DNA from: Cryobacterium aureum
GTDB taxonomy: Bacteria > Actinomycetota > Actinomycetes > Actinomycetales > Microbacteriaceae
Assembly: GCF_002954245.1 (NCBI RefSeq)
Contig: NZ_PPTG01000025.1
Location: 186,001 to 250,000, forward strand
DNA: 64,000 nt
Direction: 5' to 3'
This document shows positions 33,547-42,338 of the stretch, piece after piece (within the stretch, counting starts at the first letter, position 1; each line of letters begins with the position of its first letter). Position numbers and translations under genes: made by a program. The notes under the pieces were generated by a model, which searched no databases, was not told the origin of the DNA, and was given only the letters and a program-made list of their open reading frames with translations.

Positions 33547-34254
33547 GTGAGCCACGCAGCAACTGATCCCGCACCATCCGTTCCCACCGACGCGCCCGTT
33601 CGCGTCGGTATTGTCGACGACCACGAGTCGGTACGACTGGGCTTGCAGGCCGCCTGCGAGAACGCCGGCTACGAAGTCTTGTTCGCGGCGGCAACCGCGC
33701 AGGCGCTCATCGACGGCCTGGCCGGCCGCAAATGTGACGTGATCGTGCTCGATCTCTCGCTCGGCGACGGGTCACTCGTCACCGACAACGTGCGCCTGGT
33801 GGCGACCACAGGCTCCGCGGTGCTCGTGCACAGCATCGCCGACCGGGTCGCCTCGGTGCGGGAAGCCCTCGCCGCCGGTGCAGCCGGGGTTATCCCCAAG
33901 TCGTCGCCGACCACGACGGTAATGGCCGCCGTCGCATCCGTTGCCCGCGGTGACGTGCTCAACAACCTGGAGTGGGCCACCGCCATCGACGCCGACCGGG
34001 ACTTCGCCAAGGCGCAGCTCGGCCGTCGCGAACGCGATGTGCTGCACCTCTACGCCTCGGGTCTGCCGCTCAAGATGGTCGCCATGCAGCTGGGGATCGC
34101 GCACTCCACCGCCCGCGAATACCTCGATCGCATTCGCGTGAAGTACGTCGAGGTCGGGCGTCCGGCGCCGACCAAGGTCGACCTGCTGCGTCGTGCCGTC
34201 GAAGATGGAATCCTGCCAGGGCTCGACGCCACCGAAGCTGACCGCGGTGTCTAA
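33547..34254 (+). CDS. LuxR/NarL-family response regulator
   Basis: A 235-residue regulator. Receiver domain about residues 18-135: acidic pocket Asp24-Asp25 in GIVDDHESVR, phospho-acceptor Asp69 in VIVLDLSLGD. The C-terminal LuxR helix-turn-helix (about 160-225) reads RRERDVLHLYASGLPLKMVA then LGIAHSTAREYLDRIRVKY. The GTG at 33547 is chosen because a longer frame overlaps the methyltransferase gene. Followed 40 bases later by its probable kinase. Confidence 0.9.
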   Translation: MSHAATDPAPSVPTDAPVRVGIVDDHESVRLGLQAACENAGYEVLFAAATAQALIDGLAGRKCDVIVLDLSLGDGSLVTDNVRLVATTGSAVLVHSIADRVASVREALAAGAAGVIPKSSPTTTVMAAVASVARGDVLNNLEWATAIDADRDFAKAQLGRRERDVLHLYASGLPLKMVAMQLGIAHSTAREYLDRIRVKYVEVGRPAPTKVDLLRRAVEDGILPGLDATEADRGV

Positions 34255-34294
34255 ACGGGCCGCCCGCCAGGGCGACCAACACAGCCAGGGGACG

Positions 34295-35626
34295 ATGGTC
34301 TCCACGACAACGCAGCCGTTCACGGCTGTCGGTGACGACGCGCACGAGGCCGATGGCAGCCTGCTTGGCCGCGTCCGGCATCCGCTCAACCCGATCAGCC
34401 ACGCCCAGATCGAAATCGTGCTATCGCGATCGGTGGCCGGCGTCGCGGTGATCTTCGCCATGCAGAGCGCGCCGTTGATGCTTGAGCAGTTGGAGAGCCG
34501 TAAAGCCGCGTTTGGCGTGCCGATTGCGATCCTTCTGGGGCTGACGATTGTGATTTTCGTCGTTGCGACGCTAATTCGGCGGGGTATCCGTACGGCCGCA
34601 GCCGCCGTGGCTGCCGTCTATCTCGCCGCACTTTTTGTGTGGCCCCTGCTCATGATCGATCCCACGGCCGTGCTCGAGAGCAAGCCCTGGCTGTGGTATC
34701 TGTGCAGTGTCGCTACCTCGTGCGCCGCCATCGCCCTGCCGTTGTTCTGGGCCGCTGCCTATACGGTGGTCGCGCCGATCACCTTCGGGCTCCTTCGGGT
34801 GCTCCCCTCCGGCGGCGAGGCCGAGAACCTGCTCGCCGTGCTCGACACCTGCTACGCCATGCTGCTCGGCGGCACGGTGCTCATTATTATCTATGTACTG
34901 CGGGAGGCCACAGCTAAGGTCGACACTGCCCAGTCCAATGCACTCGCGAAGTACTCCGTGGCGGTGCGCCATCACGCCACCGAGGTGGAGCGGGTCGAGG
35001 TTGATTCCATCGTGCACGACACTGTGCTCGCGACATTGCTCTCAGCGGCGGGCGTGCGCAACGCCAGGGGCGCCGAACTGGCGGCGGCGATGGCTCGAAG
35101 CGCCATCATCCGCTTGCAGGAAGCCAATGGCGAGCGCAATCTCGACGATGCCACCGTCTCCGTTGCCAAGCTGGCCGCGCGCATCCGCTCTGCTGCCGCC
35201 TCGACCGGAGTATTCACCGTGACCGAGCTGTGCCTGGATGGCCTCAGCATTCCGGAGCATGCCGCCGAGGCCCTCTACTCGGCCAGTGTGCAGGCCATGG
35301 TCAACAGCGTGCAGCACGCAGGTCCCGCACAATCGCGCAACGTCACAGTGAGCGGTAACGACCAGAGCGGATGCACCATCGAGATCAGCGATACCGGCCG
35401 CGGGTTCGACGTGTCCAGCGTCGCCAGCGCCCGTCTGGGCTTGCGAGTGTCGATACATGATCGGGTGGCCGCCGCCGGCGGCGTGGCCGTGCTGCGCACG
35501 AGCATCGGCCGCGGCACGACGATCACCATCACCTGGCCGCGGGCCGATGAGGCCGACGAGCCGATCGCCGTCTCGGCGGCCGAGGCGATGGGCGCGCTGT
35601 CCGGGCGCGACGCGGGCGGAAAATGA
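34295..35626 (+). CDS. Sensor histidine kinase, NarX/DesK-like
   Basis: A 443-residue membrane kinase. Four to five membrane segments lie at about 44-65, 75-94, 100-122, 135-170 and 186-201, with no sizeable extracellular sensor domain. The dimerisation box has the likely phosphorylated His241 in VDSIVHDTVLATLL. The ATPase domain has N-box Asn337 (MVNSVQHAG), Asp366 in ISDTGRGFD and a second glycine box SIGRGTTITI. The ATG at 34295 has AGGGGA upstream. The stop overlaps the next membrane gene by four bases. Confidence 0.88.
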   Translation: MVSTTTQPFTAVGDDAHEADGSLLGRVRHPLNPISHAQIEIVLSRSVAGVAVIFAMQSAPLMLEQLESRKAAFGVPIAILLGLTIVIFVVATLIRRGIRTAAAAVAAVYLAALFVWPLLMIDPTAVLESKPWLWYLCSVATSCAAIALPLFWAAAYTVVAPITFGLLRVLPSGGEAENLLAVLDTCYAMLLGGTVLIIIYVLREATAKVDTAQSNALAKYSVAVRHHATEVERVEVDSIVHDTVLATLLSAAGVRNARGAELAAAMARSAIIRLQEANGERNLDDATVSVAKLAARIRSAAASTGVFTVTELCLDGLSIPEHAAEALYSASVQAMVNSVQHAGPAQSRNVTVSGNDQSGCTIEISDTGRGFDVSSVASARLGLRVSIHDRVAAAGGVAVLRTSIGRGTTITITWPRADEADEPIAVSAAEAMGALSGRDAGGK

Positions 35627-36672
35627 TGACCGGCGTCGTAGTCGTCTCCCGCGCCCTGGCCCTCATCGTGGCGGCCTTCTTCTCGGGCTACCATGTACTG
35701 CTCGGCCTGTATTCGCTAGGCCAACCAGACTCCGCGGCTCCGATTTTTGCGGCCATGGGTCTGTACATCGTGGCGACCATCGCGAGTCTCTGGCCCTTCA
35801 GCCCCATGCGCATGTCGCTGCCGCTGGCCCTGTTCAACGTGGGCGTCTCGGTGGCGATTCCACTGATCGTGGGCAGCCAGCTCGATGGATCCACCGGCAA
35901 GCTCGGGTACGCCACCTGGTACGTAGCCGCGATCGGCACCCTGATGACGATCACAGCCACCCGCAAGCGCCCGCAGTTGGCCCTGCTGGGCGTCGGCGTG
36001 CTCGTGGTGCACAGCGTCATCTGGGCGGGCGTTGGCGAGCTCGGGCACATGGGCGTCATCGGCAGCGTGGTCTGGGTGGTCGCTGCCGGGCTGCTGTCGC
36101 GGGCCCTCGTGAAGGCCAGCCGCGATGCGCGCCAGTACGCGCGGGCCGAGCGTGAGGCGAGCGGATGGCACGCCGCCCAGGAGGCTCATCTCTACGAGCG
36201 CCAGGTGCGGCTGACCCAGACGATACGTCTGGCCATGCCCATGCTGCGCCGCATCAGCGAGAGCGACGGCGATCTCAGCGAGGCCGACCGACAGGAGTGC
36301 CGGCTGCTCGAAGCGGCAATTCGTGACGAAATCCGTGGGCGGCGCTTGCTGAACCACGCCGTGCGCGAGCAGGTCATGGCGGCCAGGCGGCGCGGGGCGA
36401 GCGTCACCCTGCTCGATGAAGGCGGGATCGACGACCTCAGCGGTTCCGAGCTGGAGATCGTGCTCAACGCCCTCGCGACCGCCATCGGCCGCACGAACGC
36501 CGACAAGATCATTGCCCGCACGTCGGCCGACAGCGCGACTATCGCGGTCACCGTGGTGGGCCTCTTGAGCCCCGACCCGGCCGTGAGCGCCCTCGGACCT
36601 GACGCATCCGATGAGGAAGAAGTCGACCTGTGGATGGAAATACCCCGGCGGGCAGCGACTGCCGCTGTCTGA
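35623..36672 (+). CDS. Membrane protein with degenerate kinase-like C-terminus
   Basis: A 349-residue protein coupled to the kinase (ATGA overlap). It has five or six N-terminal membrane segments to about residue 165, then a helical region (RLTQTIRLAMPMLRRISES, LLEAAIRDEIRGRRLLNHAV) laid out like a DHp region without an HD box. A C-terminal stretch, LEIVLNALATAIGRTNADKI, resembles an N-box helix, but no ATP-binding DxGxG follows. I read it as a pseudokinase or accessory sensor of the adjacent two-component pair. No named family recognised. Confidence 0.65.
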   Translation: MMTGVVVVSRALALIVAAFFSGYHVLLGLYSLGQPDSAAPIFAAMGLYIVATIASLWPFSPMRMSLPLALFNVGVSVAIPLIVGSQLDGSTGKLGYATWYVAAIGTLMTITATRKRPQLALLGVGVLVVHSVIWAGVGELGHMGVIGSVVWVVAAGLLSRALVKASRDARQYARAEREASGWHAAQEAHLYERQVRLTQTIRLAMPMLRRISESDGDLSEADRQECRLLEAAIRDEIRGRRLLNHAVREQVMAARRRGASVTLLDEGGIDDLSGSELEIVLNALATAIGRTNADKIIARTSADSATIAVTVVGLLSPDPAVSALGPDASDEEEVDLWMEIPRRAATAAV

Positions 36673-36710
36673 CAGGGCGTGTGACAGGCGCGTGACGGTG
36701 GGAACGCGAA

Positions 36711-36736
36711 AGGGGATCAGCCGAAGCTGATCCCCT
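36711..36736 (+). terminator. Terminator-like hairpin after the kinase operon
   Basis: Perfect 11-base arms AGGGGATCAGC and GCTGATCCCCT close a CGAA tetraloop, 39 bases past the last gene of the two-component operon. Weak T content follows, so termination strength is uncertain. Confidence 0.6.
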
Positions 36737-36970
36737 AACGACTATTCGAGAAAGGACGACAACCCGAATGCCATCCGTTCTCGCCCCCAACACATTCGCT
36801 CGCTTACCCTAGTCAGCGAATGATTGGTGGTGAAACTCCAGGAGCGTCACCGAGCACCTTCAGTCTGTACTATCCCCGTTGCCCGCACAGTCGGCATTTA
36901 GGAGGACAGACGTACCGGTGGTTGCCCCACCCGAGCATCCCGCGCACCTCGAACCCCGCTCCACCCCGTT

Positions 36971-37036
36971 CGGGGCCCGGGCCCCGTCCCTGGGCCCAGT
37001 TTATAGACTGGGCCCACGGTCCGGGCCCGGGCCCCG
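36971..37036. repeat. GGGCCCGGGCCC palindromic element, copy B
   Basis: Outer arms CGGGGCCCGGGCCC (36971-36984) and GGGCCCGGGCCCCG (37023-37036); inner perfect 10-base arms TGGGCCCAGT and ACTGGGCCCA around a TTATAG loop (36991-37016). The inner core is nearly the same as copy A at 24868-24947, 12 kb away. Confidence 0.85.
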
Positions 37037-37040
37037 ACCA

Positions 37041-37088
37041 AAATGGGCAGGGCAAATGGGCAGGGCAAACGGGCCGGGCGAACGGGGG
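37041..37088. repeat. 13-bp tandem repeat
   Basis: AAATGGGCAGGGC at 37041-37053 and again at 37054-37066, a variant AAACGGGCCGGGC at 37067-37079 and a partial fourth unit. It fills the space between the palindrome and the stop codon of the epsilon subunit gene. Confidence 0.85.
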
Positions 37089-37090
37089 AG

Positions 37091-37330
37091 TTAGCCGGTG
37101 AAGCCGCGCCAGCGGCCGGAGCCGGGGTACACCGGCCGGCGAATGGCGCGCTGGTTCTGCTGCCAGGCGCTCTGGCCGAGTTCCGGCGCGGCCCGGCGCT
37201 CGTCGGACTCTTCTCGCAACAGACCGCGGATGACGGCGCTCACCGCCGACACCTCGACCTCACTCACGTGCGTGGTTACGAAAACCAGCTCCGACGGGTC
37301 GAACTCCGATGGCTTCACAGAAGATGACAT
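37091..37330 (-). CDS. accE: Acyl-CoA carboxylase epsilon subunit
   Basis: A 79-residue small subunit found only in actinobacterial acyl-CoA carboxylases, where it helps bind alpha and beta subunits. The N-terminal half is acidic with VEVSAVSAVIRGLLREES; the C-terminus RRPVYPGSGRWRGFTG is the family hallmark. Its start shares a base with the beta subunit stop (TAATG). The 3' end abuts a tandem repeat. Confidence 0.88.
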   Translation of the reverse strand: MSSSVKPSEFDPSELVFVTTHVSEVEVSAVSAVIRGLLREESDERRAAPELGQSAWQQNQRAIRRPVYPGSGRWRGFTG

Positions 37331-38934
37331 TAGAGCGGAATGTTCCCGTGCTTCTTGGCGGGCAGCGTGGCCCGTTTGGTGCGCAGGGCCCGCAGCGCCT
37401 TGATGACCGATACCCGGGTGGCGGCCGGCTCGATGATGCCGTCGAGCTCGCCGCGCTCAGCGGCCAGGAACGGGCTCGCCACGTTATAGGTGTACTCGTT
37501 GGCCAGTCGCGTGCGCACGGCAGCGACGTCTTCACCGGCCTGCTCGGCCGCCTTGATCTCGGCGCGGTACAGAATGTTCACAGCACCCTGGCCGCCCATG
37601 ACAGCGATCTCCGCGGTTGGCCAGGCCAGGTTGGTGTCGGCGCCGAGCTGCTTGGATCCCATCACGATGTACGCGCCGCCGTAGGCCTTGCGGAGAATGA
37701 CGGTGACCAGCGGCACGGTGGCCTCGGCGTAGGCGTACAGCAGTTTCGCCCCACGACGGATGATGCCGGTCCATTCCTGATCGGTGCCCGGCAGAAAGCC
37801 GGGTACGTCGACGAGGGTGAGAATCGGAATGGAGAACGCATCGCAGAACCGCACGAAGCGGGAAGCCTTCTCGCCGGCCTCGATGTTCAGCGTGCCGGCC
37901 ATGGCATTGGGCTGGTTGGCGACGATGCCGATCGAGCGCCCCTCGACCCGAGCGAACCCCACGACGATGTTCGGCGCGTACAACGGCTGCGTCTCGAGAA
38001 AGTCGCCGTTGTCGACGATGTGCTCGATGACGGTTTTCACGTCGTAGGGCTGGTTAGGCGAATCGGGGATGATCGTGTTGAGGCGACGGTCGGCATCCGT
38101 TGTTTCGAGCTCCACCTCGCTGTCGAACACCGGCAGTTCAGCCAGGTTGTTGTCGGGCAGGTAGCTCAGCAGGGCGCGGGCGAAGTCGAGCGCGTCGGGT
38201 TCATCGCTGGCGAGATAATGCGAGACGCCGGAGATCTTGTTGTGGGTGAGGGCTCCGCCGAGCTCTTCCATGCCGACGTCTTCGCCGGTGACGGTCTTGA
38301 TCACGTCGGGGCCGGTGACGAACATCTGGCTGGTCTTGTCGACCATGATCACAAAGTCGGTCAGAGCGGGGGAGTAGACCGCGCCACCGGCGGCCGGGCC
38401 GCAGATGATCGAGATCTGCGGAATGACACCGGAGGCGGCCGTGTTGCGCCGAAAGATCTCGCCGTACTTGCCGAGGGCCACGACGCCCTCCTGAATGCGC
38501 GCTCCGCCGGAGTCGAGAATGCCGATGATGGGCACCCCGGTCTTCAGGGCGAGGTCCATCACCTTGATGATCTTCTCCCCGGCTACCTCGCCGAGCGAGC
38601 CGCCGAAGATGGTGAAGTCCTGCGAGTACACGGCCACCTGGCGGCCGTGGATGGTGCCGGTTCCGGTGACGACGGCGTCGCCATAGGGCCGCTTCTTTTC
38701 CATGCCGAAGGCCACGGTGCGGTGCCGCACGAACTCGTCGAGCTCCACGAAGGAACCCTGGTCGAGCAGCAGGTCCACGCGCTCGCGGGCGGTCATCTTG
38801 CCCTTGGCGTGCTGCTTTTCGATGGCGGTGGCCCCGCTGGCGGTCACGGCTTCGTGATAGCGCAGCTTGAGGTCGGCGAGTTTTCCCGCCGTCGTATACA
38901 GGTCGGGTGCCGCGGCGGGCGTCTTGTCAGTCAC
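37330..38934 (-). CDS. accD: Acyl-CoA carboxylase beta subunit (carboxyltransferase)
   Basis: A 534-residue carboxyltransferase of the PccB/AccD5 type. Typical blocks: [19 protein letters not shown] near residue 46, [40 protein letters not shown] near 150, [33 protein letters not shown], and the second oxyanion-hole region [14 protein letters not shown]. Together with the biotinylated alpha chain it carboxylates acetyl- or propionyl-CoA; the exact substrate is not certain from sequence. The start is GTG. Coupled to the epsilon gene and divergent from birA. Confidence 0.94.
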   Translation of the reverse strand: MTDKTPAAAPDLYTTAGKLADLKLRYHEAVTASGATAIEKQHAKGKMTARERVDLLLDQGSFVELDEFVRHRTVAFGMEKKRPYGDAVVTGTGTIHGRQVAVYSQDFTIFGGSLGEVAGEKIIKVMDLALKTGVPIIGILDSGGARIQEGVVALGKYGEIFRRNTAASGVIPQISIICGPAAGGAVYSPALTDFVIMVDKTSQMFVTGPDVIKTVTGEDVGMEELGGALTHNKISGVSHYLASDEPDALDFARALLSYLPDNNLAELPVFDSEVELETTDADRRLNTIIPDSPNQPYDVKTVIEHIVDNGDFLETQPLYAPNIVVGFARVEGRSIGIVANQPNAMAGTLNIEAGEKASRFVRFCDAFSIPILTLVDVPGFLPGTDQEWTGIIRRGAKLLYAYAEATVPLVTVILRKAYGGAYIVMGSKQLGADTNLAWPTAEIAVMGGQGAVNILYRAEIKAAEQAGEDVAAVRTRLANEYTYNVASPFLAAERGELDGIIEPAATRVSVIKALRALRTKRATLPAKKHGNIPL

Positions 38935-38990
38935 CGTTTCACTCTACCGGCACCCCCCGCACGCTCCCCGTTGACGATATTCCACAACTT

Positions 38991-39007
38991 TGCAGTGCAA
39001 CACTGCA
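38991..39007. promoter_or_regulatory. Inverted repeat TGCAGTG-N3-CACTGCA in the accD-birA region
   Basis: TGCAGTGCAACACTGCA, 7-base perfect arms with a 3-base centre, 57 bases upstream of accD. The size and position suit an operator for a fatty-acid or biotin regulator, but no regulator gene is adjacent. Confidence 0.4.
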
Positions 39008-39038
39008 CATTTCCCCTCTACTGCCCACCGTCGCCGTT

Positions 39039-39117
39039 CATAACTCCTGTAATTTGCTCAGAAATCGCCAAGAATAGGTGTTTTGAGGCCAGATTCGACA
39101 GAATTGCAGGAGTTATG
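39039..39117. repeat. Long inverted repeat CATAACTCCTG...CAGGAGTTATG
   Basis: Arms of 16 bases (39039-39054 and 39102-39117) match at 15 positions, separated by 47 bases of AT-richer DNA. The right arm ends 20 bases before the birA start. Its layout resembles the CCGTGAGTTT element family, but the sequence is different. Confidence 0.7.
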
Positions 39118-39137
39118 CACACGAGAGGGTCGCCACC

Positions 39138-39959
39138 ATGGAGTTTTCGCTCAGCCGCACCGAGGTGAGCCGGTTCGAGTACCGTTCCGAGGCCACCTCC
39201 ACCAATGATGTGCTCAAAGACCTCGCCACAACGGATGCCGCCGCCTGGCCTGACCTCTCGGCCCTGGTTACCGACAACCAGACTCAGGGGCGTGGCCGGC
39301 TCGGTCGCGTCTGGCTGGCCCCGACCGGCAAAGCCTTGGCCATCTCGGTGCTGATCCGACCCCAGTTACCGCCGGCGAGTCTCGGGTGGTTCCCGCTCCT
39401 GGCCGGCGCCGCCATGACCCGCGCCGTGAAAACAGTCGTCGAAGCGAGCATGAAGCCGGTCGAAGGGGTCAAAGAAGCCGAGGACCCCCGCCACGAAACA
39501 ACCCTGAAATGGCCCAATGACGTACTGATCGACGGCTACAAGGTGTGCGGCATCCTGTGCGAGTTGCTGCCCGACGGCACAGGAATCATCATTGGTGCCG
39601 GCCTCAACCTCTCGCTGGACGAACACGACTTGCCCACCCTCACGTCCACCTCGCTGCTGCTGGTCACCCGCACTATGCCCGATCCCGATAAAGTACTCGC
39701 CGCCTACTTGCACGAGCTCGGCACGCTTTACAAAGCTTTCGTGCATGCAAACGGCGACGCGCAGCAAGGCCTGCACGCCGCCGTCACCGAACTCTGCGGC
39801 ACCCTCGGCAGCGTCGTGCGGGTCGAACTGCCCGGCGGCGCCGACCTCGTGGGGGCCGCAACCGGCATCGACGTCGAGGGGCGGCTGCGAGTCGTCAATC
39901 AGGCCGATGGCGAGGAACGGTCTGTCGCCGCTGGCGATGTCACCCACCTGAGGTATTAA
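39138..39959 (+). CDS. birA: Biotin--[acetyl-CoA-carboxylase] ligase
   Basis: A 273-residue ligase that attaches biotin to the carrier lysine of acyl-CoA carboxylase. Motifs: STNDVLKDLA, GRGRLGRVWLAPTGKALAIS (biotinyl-AMP loop, residues 53-72), LKWPNDVLIDGYKVCGIL and a small C-terminal domain. It lacks the N-terminal DNA-binding domain of the E. coli protein, so it is not itself a repressor. The ATG has GAGAGGG upstream. Placed beside accD/accE, its substrate partner complex. Confidence 0.94.
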   Translation: MEFSLSRTEVSRFEYRSEATSTNDVLKDLATTDAAAWPDLSALVTDNQTQGRGRLGRVWLAPTGKALAISVLIRPQLPPASLGWFPLLAGAAMTRAVKTVVEASMKPVEGVKEAEDPRHETTLKWPNDVLIDGYKVCGILCELLPDGTGIIIGAGLNLSLDEHDLPTLTSTSLLLVTRTMPDPDKVLAAYLHELGTLYKAFVHANGDAQQGLHAAVTELCGTLGSVVRVELPGGADLVGAATGIDVEGRLRVVNQADGEERSVAAGDVTHLRY

Positions 39960-39967
39960 TAGAAGTA

Positions 39968-40546
39968 ATGAAGAAGAAAGCGCTCGAAGAGACCCACGAG
40001 ACCGAACCCTCCGGCTACGCCCGCGAGAGCCGGCCCGAGAAGGTCGTCGCACGCCTGCGCCCGCATGCCCGGGTGCTGGCCTGGCCCACCCTGCTTCTGT
40101 TCATTTTGGCCGGCGGCACCGGCTACTTCTTCGGCAACCTGCCCGAGCCCTGGCAGAACGCCGCCGTGCTCGGCGGCGCCATCCTGCTGGCCGTACTCGG
40201 CTGGCTGCTGCCGCTCGCCGCCTGGCTCACCAAGCGCTACACGATCACGACCCGTCGCATCATTTTCCGGCACGGATTCTTCGTGCGCACCCGGCAAGAG
40301 CTGCTGCACAGCCGCGGCTACGACGTGAGCGTGCGGCAGAATTGGCTGCAGGCAGGGTTCCACTCGGGCACGGTGCTCATTAATTCGGGGCTGGAGCATC
40401 CGCTCGTGTTGAAAGACGTGCCCAACGTCGACCTCGTGCAGAGTACGCTGCACGACCTCATGGAGAAGGCCAGCACCGTCATGGGTTCACGCCGACAGGA
40501 GCAGTCGGCCCTCGCCGACGAGTCAGCGTTCTGGGGTCGCCGCTAG
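39968..40546 (+). CDS. PH-domain membrane protein
   Basis: A 192-residue protein with two hydrophobic segments (VLAWPTLLLFILAGGTGYFF, AAVLGGAILLAVLGWLLPLAA) followed by a bacterial PH domain (YTITTRRIIFRHGFFVRTRQ, GYDVSVRQNWLQ, GTVLINSGLEHPLVL). Function unknown; such proteins often sit in envelope or cell-division contexts. It starts eight bases after birA. Its 3' end overlaps the convergent gtrA-family gene by 24 bases. Confidence 0.8.
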   Translation: MKKKALEETHETEPSGYARESRPEKVVARLRPHARVLAWPTLLLFILAGGTGYFFGNLPEPWQNAAVLGGAILLAVLGWLLPLAAWLTKRYTITTRRIIFRHGFFVRTRQELLHSRGYDVSVRQNWLQAGFHSGTVLINSGLEHPLVLKDVPNVDLVQSTLHDLMEKASTVMGSRRQEQSALADESAFWGRR

Positions 40547-41053
40547 CCGAATAGCTCCGGTGCGGGTAGTCACCACACCGATACCAACGGATGCCGGCGC
40601 CCCACTCCGTCCCGGCGCGAACACCCAGTAGCGGTACAGCGCGAAGCGAAACACCGCCCCGAGAATGAGACCAACGACGTTGCCCGCGATGTTGTCGGCG
40701 AGAACGCTCGTGTAACCGAGCACGTAGTGGCTGAACCACAGGCAGCCGATGCCGATGCCCATGCCCACGAGGCTCACCGCCAGAAACTCCAGGCCCTCGC
40801 GCGCCGTGTGGTTCTGGCGGTTCTTGCTGAAAGTCCAATAGCGATTGCCGAGCCAGTTCACCAGAATGGCCAGCACGGTCGAGATCACCTTGGCGTAGAT
40901 GGGGCCGGCGTGTACGTCGGCCGAATCCAGCACGGTGGTGCGCAGCAGGTTGAACACCGTGAAGTCCACCACGAAGCCCAGCGCACCGACGGCGCCGAAC
41001 TTGAGGCCCTGACTCAGGAAGCTGAGCAGGCGCTGCTTCAGGGTGATCGACAT
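40523..41053 (-). CDS. GtrA-family membrane protein
   Basis: A 176-residue protein with four membrane segments (LKFGAVGALGFVVDFTVFNL, VISTVLAILVNWLGNRYWTF, FLAVSLVGMGIGIGCLWFSH, IAGNVVGLILGAVFRFALYR). GtrA proteins are thought to flip polyprenyl-phosphate sugars or act in cell-wall glycan modification. The ATG at 41053 is chosen; a GTG ten codons earlier is possible. Convergent with the PH-domain gene. First of three GtrA-family genes in the window. Confidence 0.85.
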   Translation of the reverse strand: MSITLKQRLLSFLSQGLKFGAVGALGFVVDFTVFNLLRTTVLDSADVHAGPIYAKVISTVLAILVNWLGNRYWTFSKNRQNHTAREGLEFLAVSLVGMGIGIGCLWFSHYVLGYTSVLADNIAGNVVGLILGAVFRFALYRYWVFAPGRSGAPASVGIGVVTTRTGAIRLAATPER

Positions 41054-41184
41054 GCGTCCGTCCGACGTTCGGTAAAGTGGCACTAGGAAAGCACTGAAGT
41101 CTCGCAGTCTACGGCGTGTTCAAATTGCCGGGCTGGAGATTCACGTGCGTTTAGCTGAACGCTTGCATAGAGAATGGTGAACAA

Positions 41185-42321
41185 ATGGCTTTGACCGTCG
41201 GTGTGATTGGCGCAGGTCAGCTGGCCCGCATGATGATCCCCGCGGCCGTGAACCTCGGCATCGAGTTGAAGGTTCTCGCTGAAGCCGATGGTATGTCCGC
41301 CGAGCTCGCCGCAGTAAGCGTTGGCGACTACCGCGACCTGGCCACCGTGCTCGCCTTCGCCAAGACCGTCGATGTCATCACCTTCGACCACGAACACGTG
41401 CCGCAGGAGATTCTGCGCGAACTCGTGCGCGAAGGCGTAAAAGTGCACCCCGGCCCCGACGCCCTGCTCTACGCGCAAGACAAGCTGCTCATGCGCGAAA
41501 AGCTCGCCGAGCTGGGCCTGCCCGTGCCGGACTGGGCCCGCATCGTTGATGCGGCCGGCCTCGCCGACTTCTTGAAGGATCACGGCGGCCGCGCCGTCGT
41601 CAAGACCGCCCGCGGCGGGTACGACGGCAAGGGCGTGCGAGTGGTCAGCCACGAACACGACGTCGATGACTGGTTCCAGGCGCTCGCCGAAGACGGCAAC
41701 GGCGGCGCCCTGCTGGTCGAAGAACTCGTGCACTTCAGCCGCGAGCTGGCCCAGGTGGTCGCCCGCCGCCCCAGCGGTGAGATCGCCGTCTGGCCGGTCG
41801 TGGAGACCGTGCAGAAAGACGGCGTCTGCGCCGAGGTCATCGCGCCGGCGCCTCAGTCCATGGGCCGGCTCGCCGACGTCGCCACCGACATCGCCGTGGC
41901 CGTGGCCGAGGGCATCGGTGTCACCGGGGTGTTGGCCGTCGAGCTGTTCCAGACCACGGATGAGCGTCTCCTCATCAACGAGCTGGCGATGCGCCCGCAC
42001 AACAGCGGTCACTGGTCGATTGAGGGCTCCACGACGAGCCAGTTCGAGCAGCACCTCCGCGCGGTTCTCGATCTGCCGCTCGGTGCGACCGGCGCCAGAG
42101 ACCAGTGGACGGTGATGGTGAACATCTTTGGCGGACCAGCGTCAGGCTCGCTCGGTGACCGCTATGGGGAGGGCCTGGCGCAGCATCCGCTCGTGAAAGT
42201 GCACAACTACGGCAAGGCATCGAGGCCCGGCCGCAAGGTGGGCCATGTCACGGCGTGCGGCGACGATCTCGACGAAGTTGCCTACCAAGCGCGCGCCACT
42301 GCACAAATCTTTCAGGCCTGA
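41185..42321 (+). CDS. purK: 5-(carboxyamino)imidazole ribonucleotide synthase
   Basis: A 378-residue ATP-grasp enzyme of purine synthesis using ATP, bicarbonate and AIR. Motifs: [20 protein letters not shown] at residues 6-25, [36 protein letters not shown] and [26 protein letters not shown] lies just before the ATG. It is followed 17 bases later by purE, its partner enzyme. Confidence 0.96.
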   Translation: MALTVGVIGAGQLARMMIPAAVNLGIELKVLAEADGMSAELAAVSVGDYRDLATVLAFAKTVDVITFDHEHVPQEILRELVREGVKVHPGPDALLYAQDKLLMREKLAELGLPVPDWARIVDAAGLADFLKDHGGRAVVKTARGGYDGKGVRVVSHEHDVDDWFQALAEDGNGGALLVEELVHFSRELAQVVARRPSGEIAVWPVVETVQKDGVCAEVIAPAPQSMGRLADVATDIAVAVAEGIGVTGVLAVELFQTTDERLLINELAMRPHNSGHWSIEGSTTSQFEQHLRAVLDLPLGATGARDQWTVMVNIFGGPASGSLGDRYGEGLAQHPLVKVHNYGKASRPGRKVGHVTACGDDLDEVAYQARATAQIFQA

Positions 42322-42338
42322 GCAATAGGATCATCTGC

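Larger units (their letters stand above)
36673..37090. other. Intergenic region with hairpin, peptide ORF and palindrome
   Basis: A 418-base stretch without a convincing gene. It contains a terminator-like hairpin (36711-36736), a 14-codon ORF (36768-36812, MPSVLAPNTFARLP) with AGAAAGGA 12 bases ahead, the GGGCCC palindromic element copy B and a 13-base tandem repeat. A longer frame at 36820-37101 runs through the palindrome and is not credible as coding. Confidence 0.7.

Noticed and set aside
36768-36812. 14-codon ORF with AGAAAGGA upstream
   Set aside because: Too short to judge, spacing to the ribosome site is long (12 bases) and no attenuator-type context was seen; described only within the intergenic entry.
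36820-37101. 93-codon open frame
   Set aside because: It runs through the GGGCCC palindrome and tandem repeat, is Pro/Gly-rich as a result, and has no ribosome site.
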